From positions 3,079,001 to 3,143,000 of the forward strand of contig NC_135549.1 in NCBI RefSeq assembly GCF_964340395.1: a stretch of 64,000 nt of DNA, in the 5' to 3' direction. The translations under genes and the position numbers were made by a program. Source of the stretch: Glandiceps talaboti. Taxonomy: Eukaryota > Hemichordata > Enteropneusta > Spengelidae. A model generated the notes under the pieces. It had not been told where the DNA came from. It ran no database searches and saw only the letters and a program-made list of their open reading frames with translations. Shown piece by piece: positions 49,801 through 61,200 of the stretch (positions are counted from its first letter, which is position 1; each line of letters opens with the position of its first letter).

Positions 49801-52800
49801 ATGACCATGACATACAAAACACCTTAACATCAAGAGAAAATATGTGTACAAATTAGAAATAGGAATCTGATGTAGTCTCCCTTTGTTTTGTTGATCACAC
49901 CTCTGTAGTTGCAATATTTGCCAAGTAATAGATAAATGAATTCTGTTTTTTCTTCTGCATTCAAGTTATACCCATGGAACAAATGATATACTATATTACA
50001 GCTAGATTTTTTTTATAAGTTTCTGTATGTATATAATAAGCAATGTTTATGATTTTTCATCTGAAATTAATAGTCTACAGACTGTTGTTGCATGACTCCC
50101 ATCATCCTAAACATGGCAAATCTATATACTTGGTCTTATTACCTCTTTCTACCAGATCCATGACAGACAGGACAAATCTGGTGATCCATATGTCCATGAT
50201 GATGGTGGTGATGATGGTTGTGATGTCCGTGTCCACCGTGGTGGTGATCATGATGGCCTCCATGATGGAAATGGGTTTGATGTCCAATACCATTACAATG
50301 GGCACAACGAGTCTACATAAATAACAGACAGTTTATTAAATTCCATTGTCTTTTCAGATAAATTTTGGAGATCTGTGGTTTATTTATTTTACATTGAAAA
50401 TTAATTGATTGTGAAAAATTAGCACAAAAAAGTAATATCTGTAACCTAAACTGTGCTTTTAAATGAAATATAAACAATCAACTTGTACAAAATATTGATA
50501 CTTTACTAAAGTAGTTTTGAATCTTGTAACAAAATTTAGTGACAAAAAAGGTGCTGCAAGCCATGATTTATGTGTTCAAATGTTAAGTTCACTTATTTGG
50601 TAAACAAATGAAGTAATGTGGACTGGGTTGTCTTTTCAGTATGAAGACTTATTCTACATTTGCACAAGATTTAAAATGTAAAAAAAAATTGTCCCTTCAA
50701 CACTTATTACACTTACTCTTCCTCTGCCAAAGCAGTGATAACATCGTCTTCGTCCAAGACCAACGCAGTCATGGCATGGCTGAAAATCATTAAAATATCA
50801 TTGTTTTACATTAAGAAAGGTAGTAAGTCACTCAATTAATGTGGTATTACCGGGGTAATCTTGACTTTGTTGATTGCTGCCATCAGAGACTGTGATACAT
50901 GTTTTTGTGTTGATACAATAAAATATGACAAAAATGCCAACAATGAAAATTTCAGAACAATACAAAATTTGTAGGTCTTGGTCATACGGTTAAATTACAT
51001 AATACAAAAAATAGAGTTTCTGTCATAAAATGTTAGTTTGTGAAATCATATACCTTAACAGATGCAGTGTGTGGGACTTCCACCTGTATTTTCTGTGTTT
51101 TAAACATGGTTGGTGGTCTAGCTTCAACTTCCCATGGTCCTGGAGCTCTACCATTATATGGACCATCAATGGGCTGACCTAAAATGATGAACATAATTTT
51201 CAAGTGCATTTTGTAACATTTTTTTTAATGATATCATGATACCCATGTATTGTATACATTGACAATTACTATAAGATAACTTATTGCCTATACTGCCCAG
51301 GCAACATGACAAAATGGAAACAAATTCTCAGCAATATACTAAAAGAATGGGAGGATGTATGTTGCACACACACAACTCTGGAAATATCTCCTTCCTGAAC
51401 TCTGACACATTATTGCTATCACTCTGGGATATGTCAGATTTCTCAGAGTGTGTATTTTCAGAGCAAGGATTACAGGCTAGAAGCAGGAGACATGATATCA
51501 TTTTGTTACCTCCCACTTTTTGTACCAATATAAATACTGTATGGCTTAAGTTAGGATTGCAGAACTGAAAGATATCCTGTTTACTGTGTGATGTTATGTA
51601 AATAAATACATAATGGAAGGGTTGAAATGACATCATCATGTCTATATTTGATTATTTCACTACTTTGGAAGATGAAGCCTCACAAACCACTTTACTTATT
51701 TTACATATTCTAAGTTTTATGTATGAACACCAATACTATAATGTCTGTAGGAAATCATAAAGCCATTCTGATGCACTAGTCACCCACAAGACTATAATGA
51801 AGTACACAACAAAATAATGGAGTTTTGAATGTCATTGACTGTACCATTACAGGACTAATACATGAATTTCATAGTGTCATATATCATGTCAAAGTGTTAT
51901 AATTTCATAGTGTCATATATCATGTCAAAGTGTTATAATTTCATAGTGTCATATATCATGTCAAAGTGTTATAATTTCATAGTGTCATATATCGTGTCAA
52001 AGTGTTATATACAGTAGCCTACAATCCAGGCAAATTGGGGATTGTGAATTCAGTATCAAATTCAAATTCAAAATCACTAGTCGCCTTGATTCTAGGCTAC
52101 ATATACAGGTAATTAATTAACTTCCCTACACTGAAGTCAACAAAGTTCTTACTGTAGATAATGTCAACATGCTGTCATAGTGGGTGCTACTCAGACTGTG
52201 AGCTGGTTTATAAGCAAATTTTTGACACATCACATGTTGATTTTAGATGTAATTTATAAAAAGAGTTGATAACTATTCAATGTATAGTGTTACAAAGTTT
52301 TAGCAATAAAGTGTTTCTGTAAAAAAACAATTAATTATATTGAGGGAAAATTATTTCCTTATTTTTGTCTGATTCCTATGGTAGTGAAACAGCTTTGACA
52401 AATAACAGGACTTACCATGGAAAGGTTCATACGCCCATGAAGTGGTTCTCTTCTCTGTAAATGTGTCTAAAATGTACTGTAAAAAGAAAAGGTGAAAAAA
52501 AATAATTCTAAATAATAAAGTGTTTTCTTGAGACATCAGCTTTATTTATGTCTGCAGAGCAAACACCATGCTTAGCTTCACTTAGCTTCACTGCTGTATG
52601 TGTTGGTTAAAAGACAACACCATAACTTACATGGAAGGCACTTGAAGGCATCATATTGGTGAAGATCAGGTCTTTGGCTGGCTTTGAACCATAGCAGCAG
52701 TGTTCAGAAACATGTTGTACAAGGGCTTCCTTAGCTTGCTCTTCATTGATAGTAGGTAAACTGAAATCATTGAAATAAAAAGTCAATTTTTAGAAGTTAA

Positions 52801-55800
52801 TGGCACGCTTTTTGTTTAGATTTCAAACTTTACAGATAATTATTATTGTAAAAGACAATATCTTCAGTTGTTTCTATTGGTTTTTGTATAATGTAATAAA
52901 ACCATGATGTGATTCAGTTTATATTCTGCCAAATTCTATCATAGTCAGTCTCTCTCACCTTCTATTTATCGCCATGGTTATGGTAATAAAACACAATTTC
53001 CGTTTTAGTATGTGGAATATTTTCACTTTTTACTTTGTGTCCCTTTCTCCTATAAGATGACAAATGCTGTAAAGAATATGGCTGTATACAAGGTGTATGA
53101 TGCATGGAATGTGGAATATTTTCACTTTTTACTTTGTGTCCCTTTCTCCTATAAGATGACAAATGCTGTAAAGAATATGGCTGTATACAAGGTGTATGAT
53201 GCATGGATATTGTAGGAAGTTAACTCTCCCCCTTTCCCCTAATTTAAAAAAAGAAAACTTTATTGACATATTGGAGCATTATTTCTCATTCCTATGCTTT
53301 CCTACATTGACTCCTGTACTAGTTCACAGACTTGTTGTGGTGTTACTGTACTATCTCAAGAAACACTCTACTACATGTACACCAAGTCTATTGGCTTCGA
53401 TGGACTTGGCCCTAAATCAGTATAATAAAGATAGCTATACATTTGTATTATTTACAATTTCAACATTTCAATGATGGTAGATTTACTTTCACAATTCTAC
53501 TAGACACTAAAATAACGAACTCTCTTACTGTGGTTGTGTTTGCTGCTGGTCTGGTGGTGGTGCCTGCATTGCTTCACGGTAACTAGGTGGCGGTGCTAAT
53601 GGAGCATCCATGTTTTCATACCCCTCAACTCTGTCCATCTTCTCCATGGGAGGGGCTGTGGGCTGGGGAGCCTGGTGATCAAAAAAAGATACTTGTAGTC
53701 ATATATGCATACATAAAGTTATTTCTACAATTTATCTTCACTGACTTCATATAATTTGCACCACAAACATATGCACACACACAATCATAAGGAAAAGTGT
53801 CATCATGCACATTATCAATTATCATGTATCACCAAATCCTATGTAGAAACAACTGCAAACATATGGGTTACAAGTGACTTCGTAGGGAGGCATGGGATTG
53901 TTATCTTTCTTCAAAGTAAGATGGTAGACACTTTTACCTCTTTATTTTCAGGAAGGATTTTTCACACATGGTCCAATACAGTGAGAAATTTTTGAGACTA
54001 GAAATATCTGAAATATACTGATGTCTCATCAATTTTCTTCTATGTTTTGTTTTTCATAATTGTGTTCCTAGAACCATCTTTACTGACAATAGCTATACCT
54101 ATACTCGTACTTTACCTGTGCATTGGGATTATCCTCTGGGTCTTCCGTTGGAATATCTCCCTGCCATGATGCTGTATCAGTTCCTTGGATATTGCCACCA
54201 TCGGGTGCTGAATATCCTGGTTGCTGAGGAGGATATCCACCACCTTGGGGATACCCTGCAGTAGGTTGCTGAGGAGGATATCCACCACCTTGGGGATATC
54301 CTGGAGCAGGTTGCTGAGGAGGGTAGCCCTGTGTGGGTGGATATGGGGCCTGACCATAAGCAGGCGGTGGCCCACTAAAAAAAAGACAGATGAATTTTTT
54401 TTTCCAAACTGAATGACAAGTATAGTGTATGGAATACCATTTGAATCATTATTGATTCATAAGTTTGTAAGATAATGTTTTGACATACCTATCTATCTAT
54501 ATCAGCATGTTTGAAATGTTGGATAGCAATATGACAATTATATACAGGGGGGGGGGGGTTAATAAGAACAGAATCAGATATGTGTTTGCTCACACTATGT
54601 ATCAGTGCATGGTACTAGCCTTCTACTTCTGATTCTTCATCTTTTGGTGATACTATATATGCAAAATACCTAGGAGTTATTGTGTATATCATGTCAAACT
54701 ATGTCAAGAGAAATAAGTCACATATTTCAAAATGACTACTGTCCTATAATTATCAATATTTTTACAAAATATCTTTAACTTATACAAAATCATAAAAATC
54801 TGACAGAAGCTGAGATTTATGAATGGCCCATTGTCTATACATGTAGTAGAACATGCTACATATTGTATTACCAATATAAAACCTACTGTCACAGGACAGT
54901 CAAGGGTATTGATGTACTAGTAGATCAACATATGCAGGCACAATGGTGTATGGGAAGTGAACCTATCAACATTATTACTCTCCTCCTAATTTCAGGTATA
55001 TTTTTTGATAACATAGGAACACTTCCCTATAAACTATGGAATGCTGTATATCATCTACACTGTACACAAAACTAAGTCAGTTCTATGTATGATCCAAGGT
55101 TTGTGTTGCTATTAGTATTAACGGTCCATGAGTTTCATTATTTCATCATCTCACTGTATGTTGAAACTCACTGAAGGATACATGAAACTGTCTGAAGATA
55201 ATAGATCACTGGTTTAGATACATTCAACTCAAATTTGAACAAACTTTGGTTTTACGATTAATATCTTGGTGTAAAAATTGTTTAGAAAAAAGTTGGTCAT
55301 GACCAAAAGTATGAGCCAATATAGTCCTTATGGCTCTACTGATATGATAAACAGGAACCTAGATTGAAACCAGGATGGCGTTTAAGTTTAACTTGTCTAT
55401 TCATACTCTTAGACTGTATCAGAAGAGTATTATAAAATGTACTTGGCACCATATCTAAGGGACACAAACAGTTTCTTCCCATGCGCAATTCAGTCACTTT
55501 CGTGAAAATCTCTAGTTTTATATTTGTCATATGTCACTATACTTAGTTTTAATCACATCTTTATCTTGTGCAATTCATCACAGCACTTTCCTAATGTCTT
55601 TTACAATATACATAACGCCAAGAACTTTATTTTTATTATATTATTATTATTATGACTTGACTTTCATCTAACAGCACAACTTTGTAACTTCTACATTTAC
55701 ATGCCAGCTAGAAAATAGTAAGATTGTAATATTGTATCTGTCACATGCAAAATAAATTGTAACTGTAAGATGGTTTCAGACCTATATTTTCTCATGAGGG

Positions 55801-56252
55801 TCTTTTAACTTTTTATCAAACAATTTCTACATCAAACCTCAGCCAACTGACATCAGACTAAGCCTGTCGATTTCTCAGTATTGGTACCAGCATGGATGTA
55901 TCAGTGGAGACCCTTAAAGACATCCATGGTATCGCTACCCGGAAATGATGAAATTGAAAGGAGTTTGTTCGTGGACTGTCTAGTGACATGACAGGCGCCT
56001 ACCACCAGACTCGCCCAATAATTTACACTTATACCAGATCCTTCCATGCTTTATACGGCAGTTGAAAGTGCAGATCGTTGTTGTTTGCCATCATATACTT
56101 CTATTGGGTTCAAAACGTTAGAATTACAGAGTTATCTACACTTAAAAAGTTTAAAAAGCAAAGAGAATAAGCTCCGAAGGACAACTAAATACCACAGCGA
56201 CTACGACATGTAGCACTTACCCTTCGTGAACGAGAGGCTGTCGTTCTCCCAT
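46828..56252 (-). CDS. SSUH2: SSUH2 homologue (DnaJ-type CxxC zinc-binding domain), complete, 476 aa
   Basis: Exons: 56252-56221, 54374-54116, 53671-53529, 52760-52631, 52476-52416, 51178-51054, 50779-50717, 50312-50143, 49822-49730, 49203-49101, 47539-47435, 46974-46828; all phases agree (1431 nt). SSUH2 is a conserved animal protein with DnaJ-like CxxC repeats; its biochemical role is poorly known (human SSUH2 has been linked to tooth development). Seen here: N-terminal GYPPQQP/GYPQGG repeats (~25-70), PPSY (125-128), conserved region (146-250; INEEQAKEAL, DTFTEKR, PHTASVK), six CxxC motifs at 252, 263, 274, 318, 329 and 340, conserved C-terminal half and the end CCCGCTII. The third and fourth CxxC are separated by a His-rich insert. 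The ATG is in a short first exon with the context ACAAATGG; an in-frame extension upstream is not evident. Confidence 0.95.
47540..49100 (-). other. SSUH2 intron 10 with degenerate tandem repeats
   Basis: Contains a duplicated ~115-bp block (47,828-48,050) built on ATCTCAATTCAAGTACCCCT and CATCTCATTCTTATAGCAGG, shorter CTACAGATAAATCTCAA units to 48,130, and a 40-bp duplicate (CATGTCAATGTCATTTCAGT) near 48,215-48,275. No exon seen. Confidence 0.7.
51865..52010. repeat. 36-bp tandem repeat, 4 copies, SSUH2 intron 5
   Basis: Four nearly identical units of AATTTCATAGTGTCATATAT followed by CATGTCAAAGTGTTAT. Confidence 0.93.
52012..52110. repeat. Imperfect inverted repeat directly after the 36-bp array
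   Basis: TAGCCTACAATCCAGGC (near 52,015) pairs with GCCTTGATTCTAGGCTA (near 52,083), 14 of 17 positions, with similar ATACAG flanks. Could be a small MITE; weak. Confidence 0.5.
53012..53209. repeat. 99-bp tandem duplication, SSUH2 intron 3
   Basis: Two adjacent, essentially identical 99-bp copies starting GTGGAATATTTTCACTTTTT. The short open frames over it are artefacts. Confidence 0.95.
54375..56220 (-). other. SSUH2 intron 1
   Basis: 1.85 kb between the first and second coding exons. A G tract lies at 54,548-54,558. The segment about 55,340-55,650, ending in an (ATT)n-rich tract, has the look of a LINE 3' end (CTTGGCACCATATCTAAGGG, then TTATTATTATTAT), but frames are broken and I cannot confirm it. 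Confidence 0.4.
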
Positions 56253-56259
56253 TTGTCTT

Positions 56260-56830
56260 GCTGAATGGGCCTTACTCTCGTGAGCGTACACTGCTGGGTT
56301 TACAGCCAGGATCTCACTATCGTATTCCACACAATATTTATACCCAACTCCTTGTTAAATATTGCTGACTTGTCGAAAGCTGAGAGTCAGTCCGATGTGA
56401 GTCATGTGGGTGTCCTCAGGTACAGTGCAGCGCATATACATGTATCACATGATCGACCCGATCACGTTACATCTGACAACCGGGGGAATCACACAGATAA
56501 GTAAGAGCACCAATGGTTCACTCACACTGAGACTCACATAACAAATTTGTATCCATCGGCAACCTGTAGTGTGAGTATCAGGCAAATACCCTTGTACTGT
56601 TTGTTCTTTCACGATTCCGGGTTCTTTCAAGGATCGAACGATTGTATTGTACAGTATAAGCAAAATTTGTCAACTTAGATTTGTATAGTGCTGCACCCCC
56701 GAATTGAGAAACTGAAGTATTTTATCGTGACTAGAATCATATGGATAAGGCTGTTTTAGTATTTAATTATTACTTACACGTCTACACCTGCCTTGGCTCT
56801 ATCACGACGCGTTGGACCATGGAGGCATAA
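56260..56830 (-). promoter_or_regulatory. SSUH2 5' flank with possible split leader
   Basis: An acceptor (CCCATTCAG) ends at 56,261, 8 nt upstream of the ATG, and a strong minus-strand donor (GACGT|GTAAGTAA) lies at 56,778/56,777, so a noncoding leader exon at about 56,778-56,830 is plausible. No TATA box recognised. Confidence 0.35.
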
Positions 56831-58188
56831 ATCTCTCCCCTTTTGGGACACTATGTACTGCCACCTAACGTCTCCTTAAATTTTGCCTTTTGTTTTTGCA
56901 ACTTTTGTTCACAACAGCCTAAATTGGAAGCACAAATGCAGCCATTGTCAAAATTTTGAACTGTGAAATGATGACCATGCATAGAATTTATTGGACCTTC
57001 ACTACTTACTCCTGATAACTTTTGCTATCCGTGTAGTAGAATGCAAAGCCAATACGTGCAATTTTGAAGTGAGTGTCTACTATAACAGTCATTCACTATC
57101 ACAGATTGTGGCACCATAGACAGATTTGAGTGAAGCCTGACCCATGAGATGTTGAAAATTGCTGCAATATTCTTTCACGTTTTTTATTTTAAAAAAAATA
57201 AATACATTTTTTCTTTCAGTTTCTCCATGGACACACTGTAGACCCAATGACTAGTTTAGTGATTTATGTAATTTTTATTTTAAAAAATTCAGAAGAAAAA
57301 TCGTAGTTTGTGTATAAATCAGTTTTCCAAATATGTATACCTGGGAAAATATAATTGCATTCGTGTATGTGTGTGGACATTCAAATTGCATCCATACCTA
57401 TATGCCTGGCCAAAAGACTTGATTGTAATCTAATCCAGCTATCCTATAGCAACACCAAGTATGATGATTCATGCAGCATCAAAATGAGTTCTGAATTTGA
57501 AATTATCATAAATAGCTGTATTCAAGCCACATGGAGCATAAATATAAATTGATGTCATTGCATCTACACGTGACTTACATTTGGACTCGAAGGTGAAGTT
57601 AGTTCATAAATAAAACCGTTTGAATGATATGCTAATTGCAAGCCTGTCAGTGTGTGATGATGTTACAACTGATGTGCTCAGTTCTTAACATGTTTCATCC
57701 ATTTCCAAGGCTTCTCAGCTTGATGTATAGTTCAGAAAAAGTTAGAGAAAGTCTTTGTTGGCGGACGTGATCTTAATCCATACAAATTCATGTGCTGAAT
57801 ATGAAAGTACCAAAGGTGATGCAGTTGCAAAGTAAATAATGTACATGATTTCATTCTATTACATATTCTTGATGTTACTTCATCACAGTGATGATATTAT
57901 GTATGGCTGATACGACAAAACAACAAAGGTTATCCTGCACAAAAGAATACATAAAGGAAAAATACAGAGCAAAATTGGGGTAATTACATGCAGCAATAGA
58001 GTGGGTACATGCAGTGAGTCGAGTGCATTTCTCTAAGAAAATTTGACCATATTGCATTGCAATTCAATGAACTGCAAAGGAAAGTACACTGGAACACTAA
58101 TACACAATGCTGAAAGTATTATTGTGGTGCATTCCTTCTGTAACATCCAACACTCATGATGATGCTATATACTGACTGAGCAGAAGTC
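56831..58188. other. Intergenic region between SSUH2 and REXO4
   Basis: AT-rich sequence without a supported exon or repeat array. Should contain the SSUH2 promoter and the end of the REXO4 transcript. Confidence 0.6.
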
Positions 58189-58194
58189 TTTATT
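58189..58194 (-). terminator. Candidate polyadenylation signal of REXO4
   Basis: AATAAA on the minus strand (GAAAATAAAGAC), 80 nt after the stop codon. Confidence 0.55.
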
Positions 58195-58273
58195 TTCATT
58201 TTTGTATCAAAATACATTGCCAGTAAAATTGTCATGTTTTACTACACAGAGAAGTAAAGCACCATTTCTTGGG

Positions 58274-61200
58274 CTATTCATTTTTCTTCACCTTTTTCAC
58301 TTTTTTCCTTTTGATACCAACAGCCCTCTGTTTGACAACTGCATCCCATTCTTTCCTGCGTAAAATGTACAATTTCATGGCAGCATGGGCATCTTCAATC
58401 TATGAATGAAACAAACAATGTCAAAGTCAAAGACTAGATTGAGACTGAGACATGAGTTTACTTTCAGACTTCATAAAGCTATCAAAAAAACTTTATGGTG
58501 TAAATATGGTATTACATCAACTTACATATGCAGACTCTGGTCTCATAATTATGCATGACTATTTATATTCTTATGTCAATTTCCCTAGCAAAGGATAACT
58601 TGGTGTCTTGGACACTTTACTGAGAGGATCATTCAAGGTATGTGTATGAAACAACAAACTGGCTTCCTATACTAATACATGGAACTAATTCAAGGTATGG
58701 AACAACAAATTGCCTTCCTATACTGTTGTATGGAACTAATTCTTGTGGAATGAGCTAAGACTCATAATTATGTTTGTGTAAACTATTTCTGAATACTAAC
58801 ACCTGCGATGTTAATTCCTGGCAAGACCATTTAGGAAATGTTAAACTTATTTAAAAAAACCTTTTTAACTACTGCATCAAAAACTCTTTAACTACTGCAT
58901 CAATAACTTTTTAACTACTGCATCAATAAGTTTGTGAGTATCAAAATGAGAATGTGTAATTTTCATTTTGAAATCCCATTCTAGGTTTACTTTACTGGTG
59001 GAGAGTACTTACAGAGTTATGCTCCCCTTCTTGCACTGTTACATTGAGGACAGCTTTAACCAACTTCTTCAGACCGGGTCTCTTAGTCTGGAAAAAAATG
59101 TTACATTGTCAAAATCAATCAATCTAATTTTGTTTGTTTTAATAAATCATACATCACAACTGAACTTGCTTCCGGTTCAATAAATAAAGAAAAAATATTC
59201 TTTATCTGTTTCACAAGCTGAAGTCAACACTTCATGAAGAAAGGGAGGTTTTATGAACAGGACATCTGGGATGTGACAACAAACAGTACCCCTGAATTTT
59301 TTTGATAGATACTCTTCCCCCGTAATTTTGAAAATAATTAGATATTTTATATTACTGAATAAAGACACTAACAACTACTTTACCAACCTGACCATGTAGG
59401 CTAATATCTACAAGGATAACCCTTATGTAACAGTCTCATTTATGTTGTTACACTTCCAAAACAGGCTAACGTAAACAATTTATTCATTAGGCTTGTATTC
59501 TTTGGTCATTTTATACATGTTTCTAACTTGCATGAATATACATCACATTACACCAGATTTGACATGTTCTGTGACTTTTTTTACTGTTGAAATGTATATC
59601 TGTAATATACATTCACGTAATATCATAGTAAATATGGACGACTTACCTTGAGTAGTTGTTTGAAGGGTTTATATTTAGCTGTATCACGGAGAAGTCTTCT
59701 TGGGTGACTAAGAAACAGCACCTGCAAAGGGACAATAGTAATGACTTACAAATGTTAGAAAAATGTATTCTAACAATGCAGCTGTCATCAGTATTAGAGC
59801 ATAGACCCTCCACCTTGGTGGAGGGTCTATGGTTAGAGCACACAAAATGGTCTCAAGAAAACTGAGCTTAGTGGTTTCATATTCCTTCAGACACAACAAA
59901 GAATCATTTATTCAGCATATCTGACAAAACATTATGGTGATGAACAAGTAAACACTTTTGTGAGCAAAGTATAGAGAATAACAAAAGTGAAGACTGGGTT
60001 AACTGCACTACAAAGTGAATGAAAATGGATGGAGTAAGTTTATACTATCATCGGAAACAATGAATGTTGTTAAACTACGTTCAAAACTTTGTACTTGAAA
60101 CGCATAGATAGTGTCAGAGTTGTGGTGAGCCATAAACATAGTACAACATGCACTTTGCCATACCTTCATATCATTGTAGAGGGCATGTCCGACTAAGATG
60201 CGTCCTTTGATGATGTCAGCTACTTCTTGTTGTACAGTCTTGAAATCTTCAGCTACAAAGAATATAATAATCAGACATACAGTTATTTACCCTAATGTTA
60301 CCATTCCCGTATTCATCCTAATGTTACCACTCCCTACAAAAATCATACTGTATAAGGAATGAATATCATGTAGTACTGGTAGGTTTATGTCAGGGATGCA
60401 AATGAAGCAATGAACACTTACCGTGTTTGATGTGTTCTGGTCTTATACCACTAACTGCCGTCCTGTAGTCTGTAACTTTCTCCCTTGGTTTTACATACTT
60501 GTCATAAACAGACATGCCATATTGATTGACGATGGAAACACGAGCTAATTCGTTATCTTTACCATGGACACCAGCACCTACCATCTCACAATCCAATGCC
60601 ACACACTTAGTTAACCTGTGAATGGGTTATAGTAAATAATTCATTCTGCTATGCATGTCTCTGATACAGAGATCATTAACAATTATATCTAAAAAACTTT
60701 GTAAAGATGCCTTTCCACTTTGTTAAAATCTAGCAATGGGAAAGCATGACATTTTTTTTTTAACAATTGCTATTCATAAATTAATATATTGTGCAATAAA
60801 ATTCCATTCTTATATTCTGTATCATGAATCATACACAATGATTCTTACAATTTACATAGGAAAAGACATTACATGTAATGTGTCGAAAAGATGACAAAAA
60901 TCAATGGTCATGTTCAAGAATGCTTGTATGGACAGACATACAAATTGATGGCTATTGTCATAATATTAACCCCCTTCCATTTGTACCAAACTAACAAATT
61001 TGTTGTAATGTTCTCTGTATTATAGCTGGCAATGAAACTCAAACTTCAAAGTGACATTTTTTTCTATTCCAGTGGTATCCTGTTGTACACTAGGATTGGT
61101 GGCCATAAAGTGTCAAAATTACAACCAAATCTATATTTGTACACTTTGCTGCTCAAATGTTCAAAAGCAAAAATATCATTCCTCTTACCCTGCAAAAGTA

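Noticed and set aside
53012-53215. Duplicated short peptide frames on both strands
   Set aside because: Result of the 99-bp tandem duplication within an SSUH2 intron.
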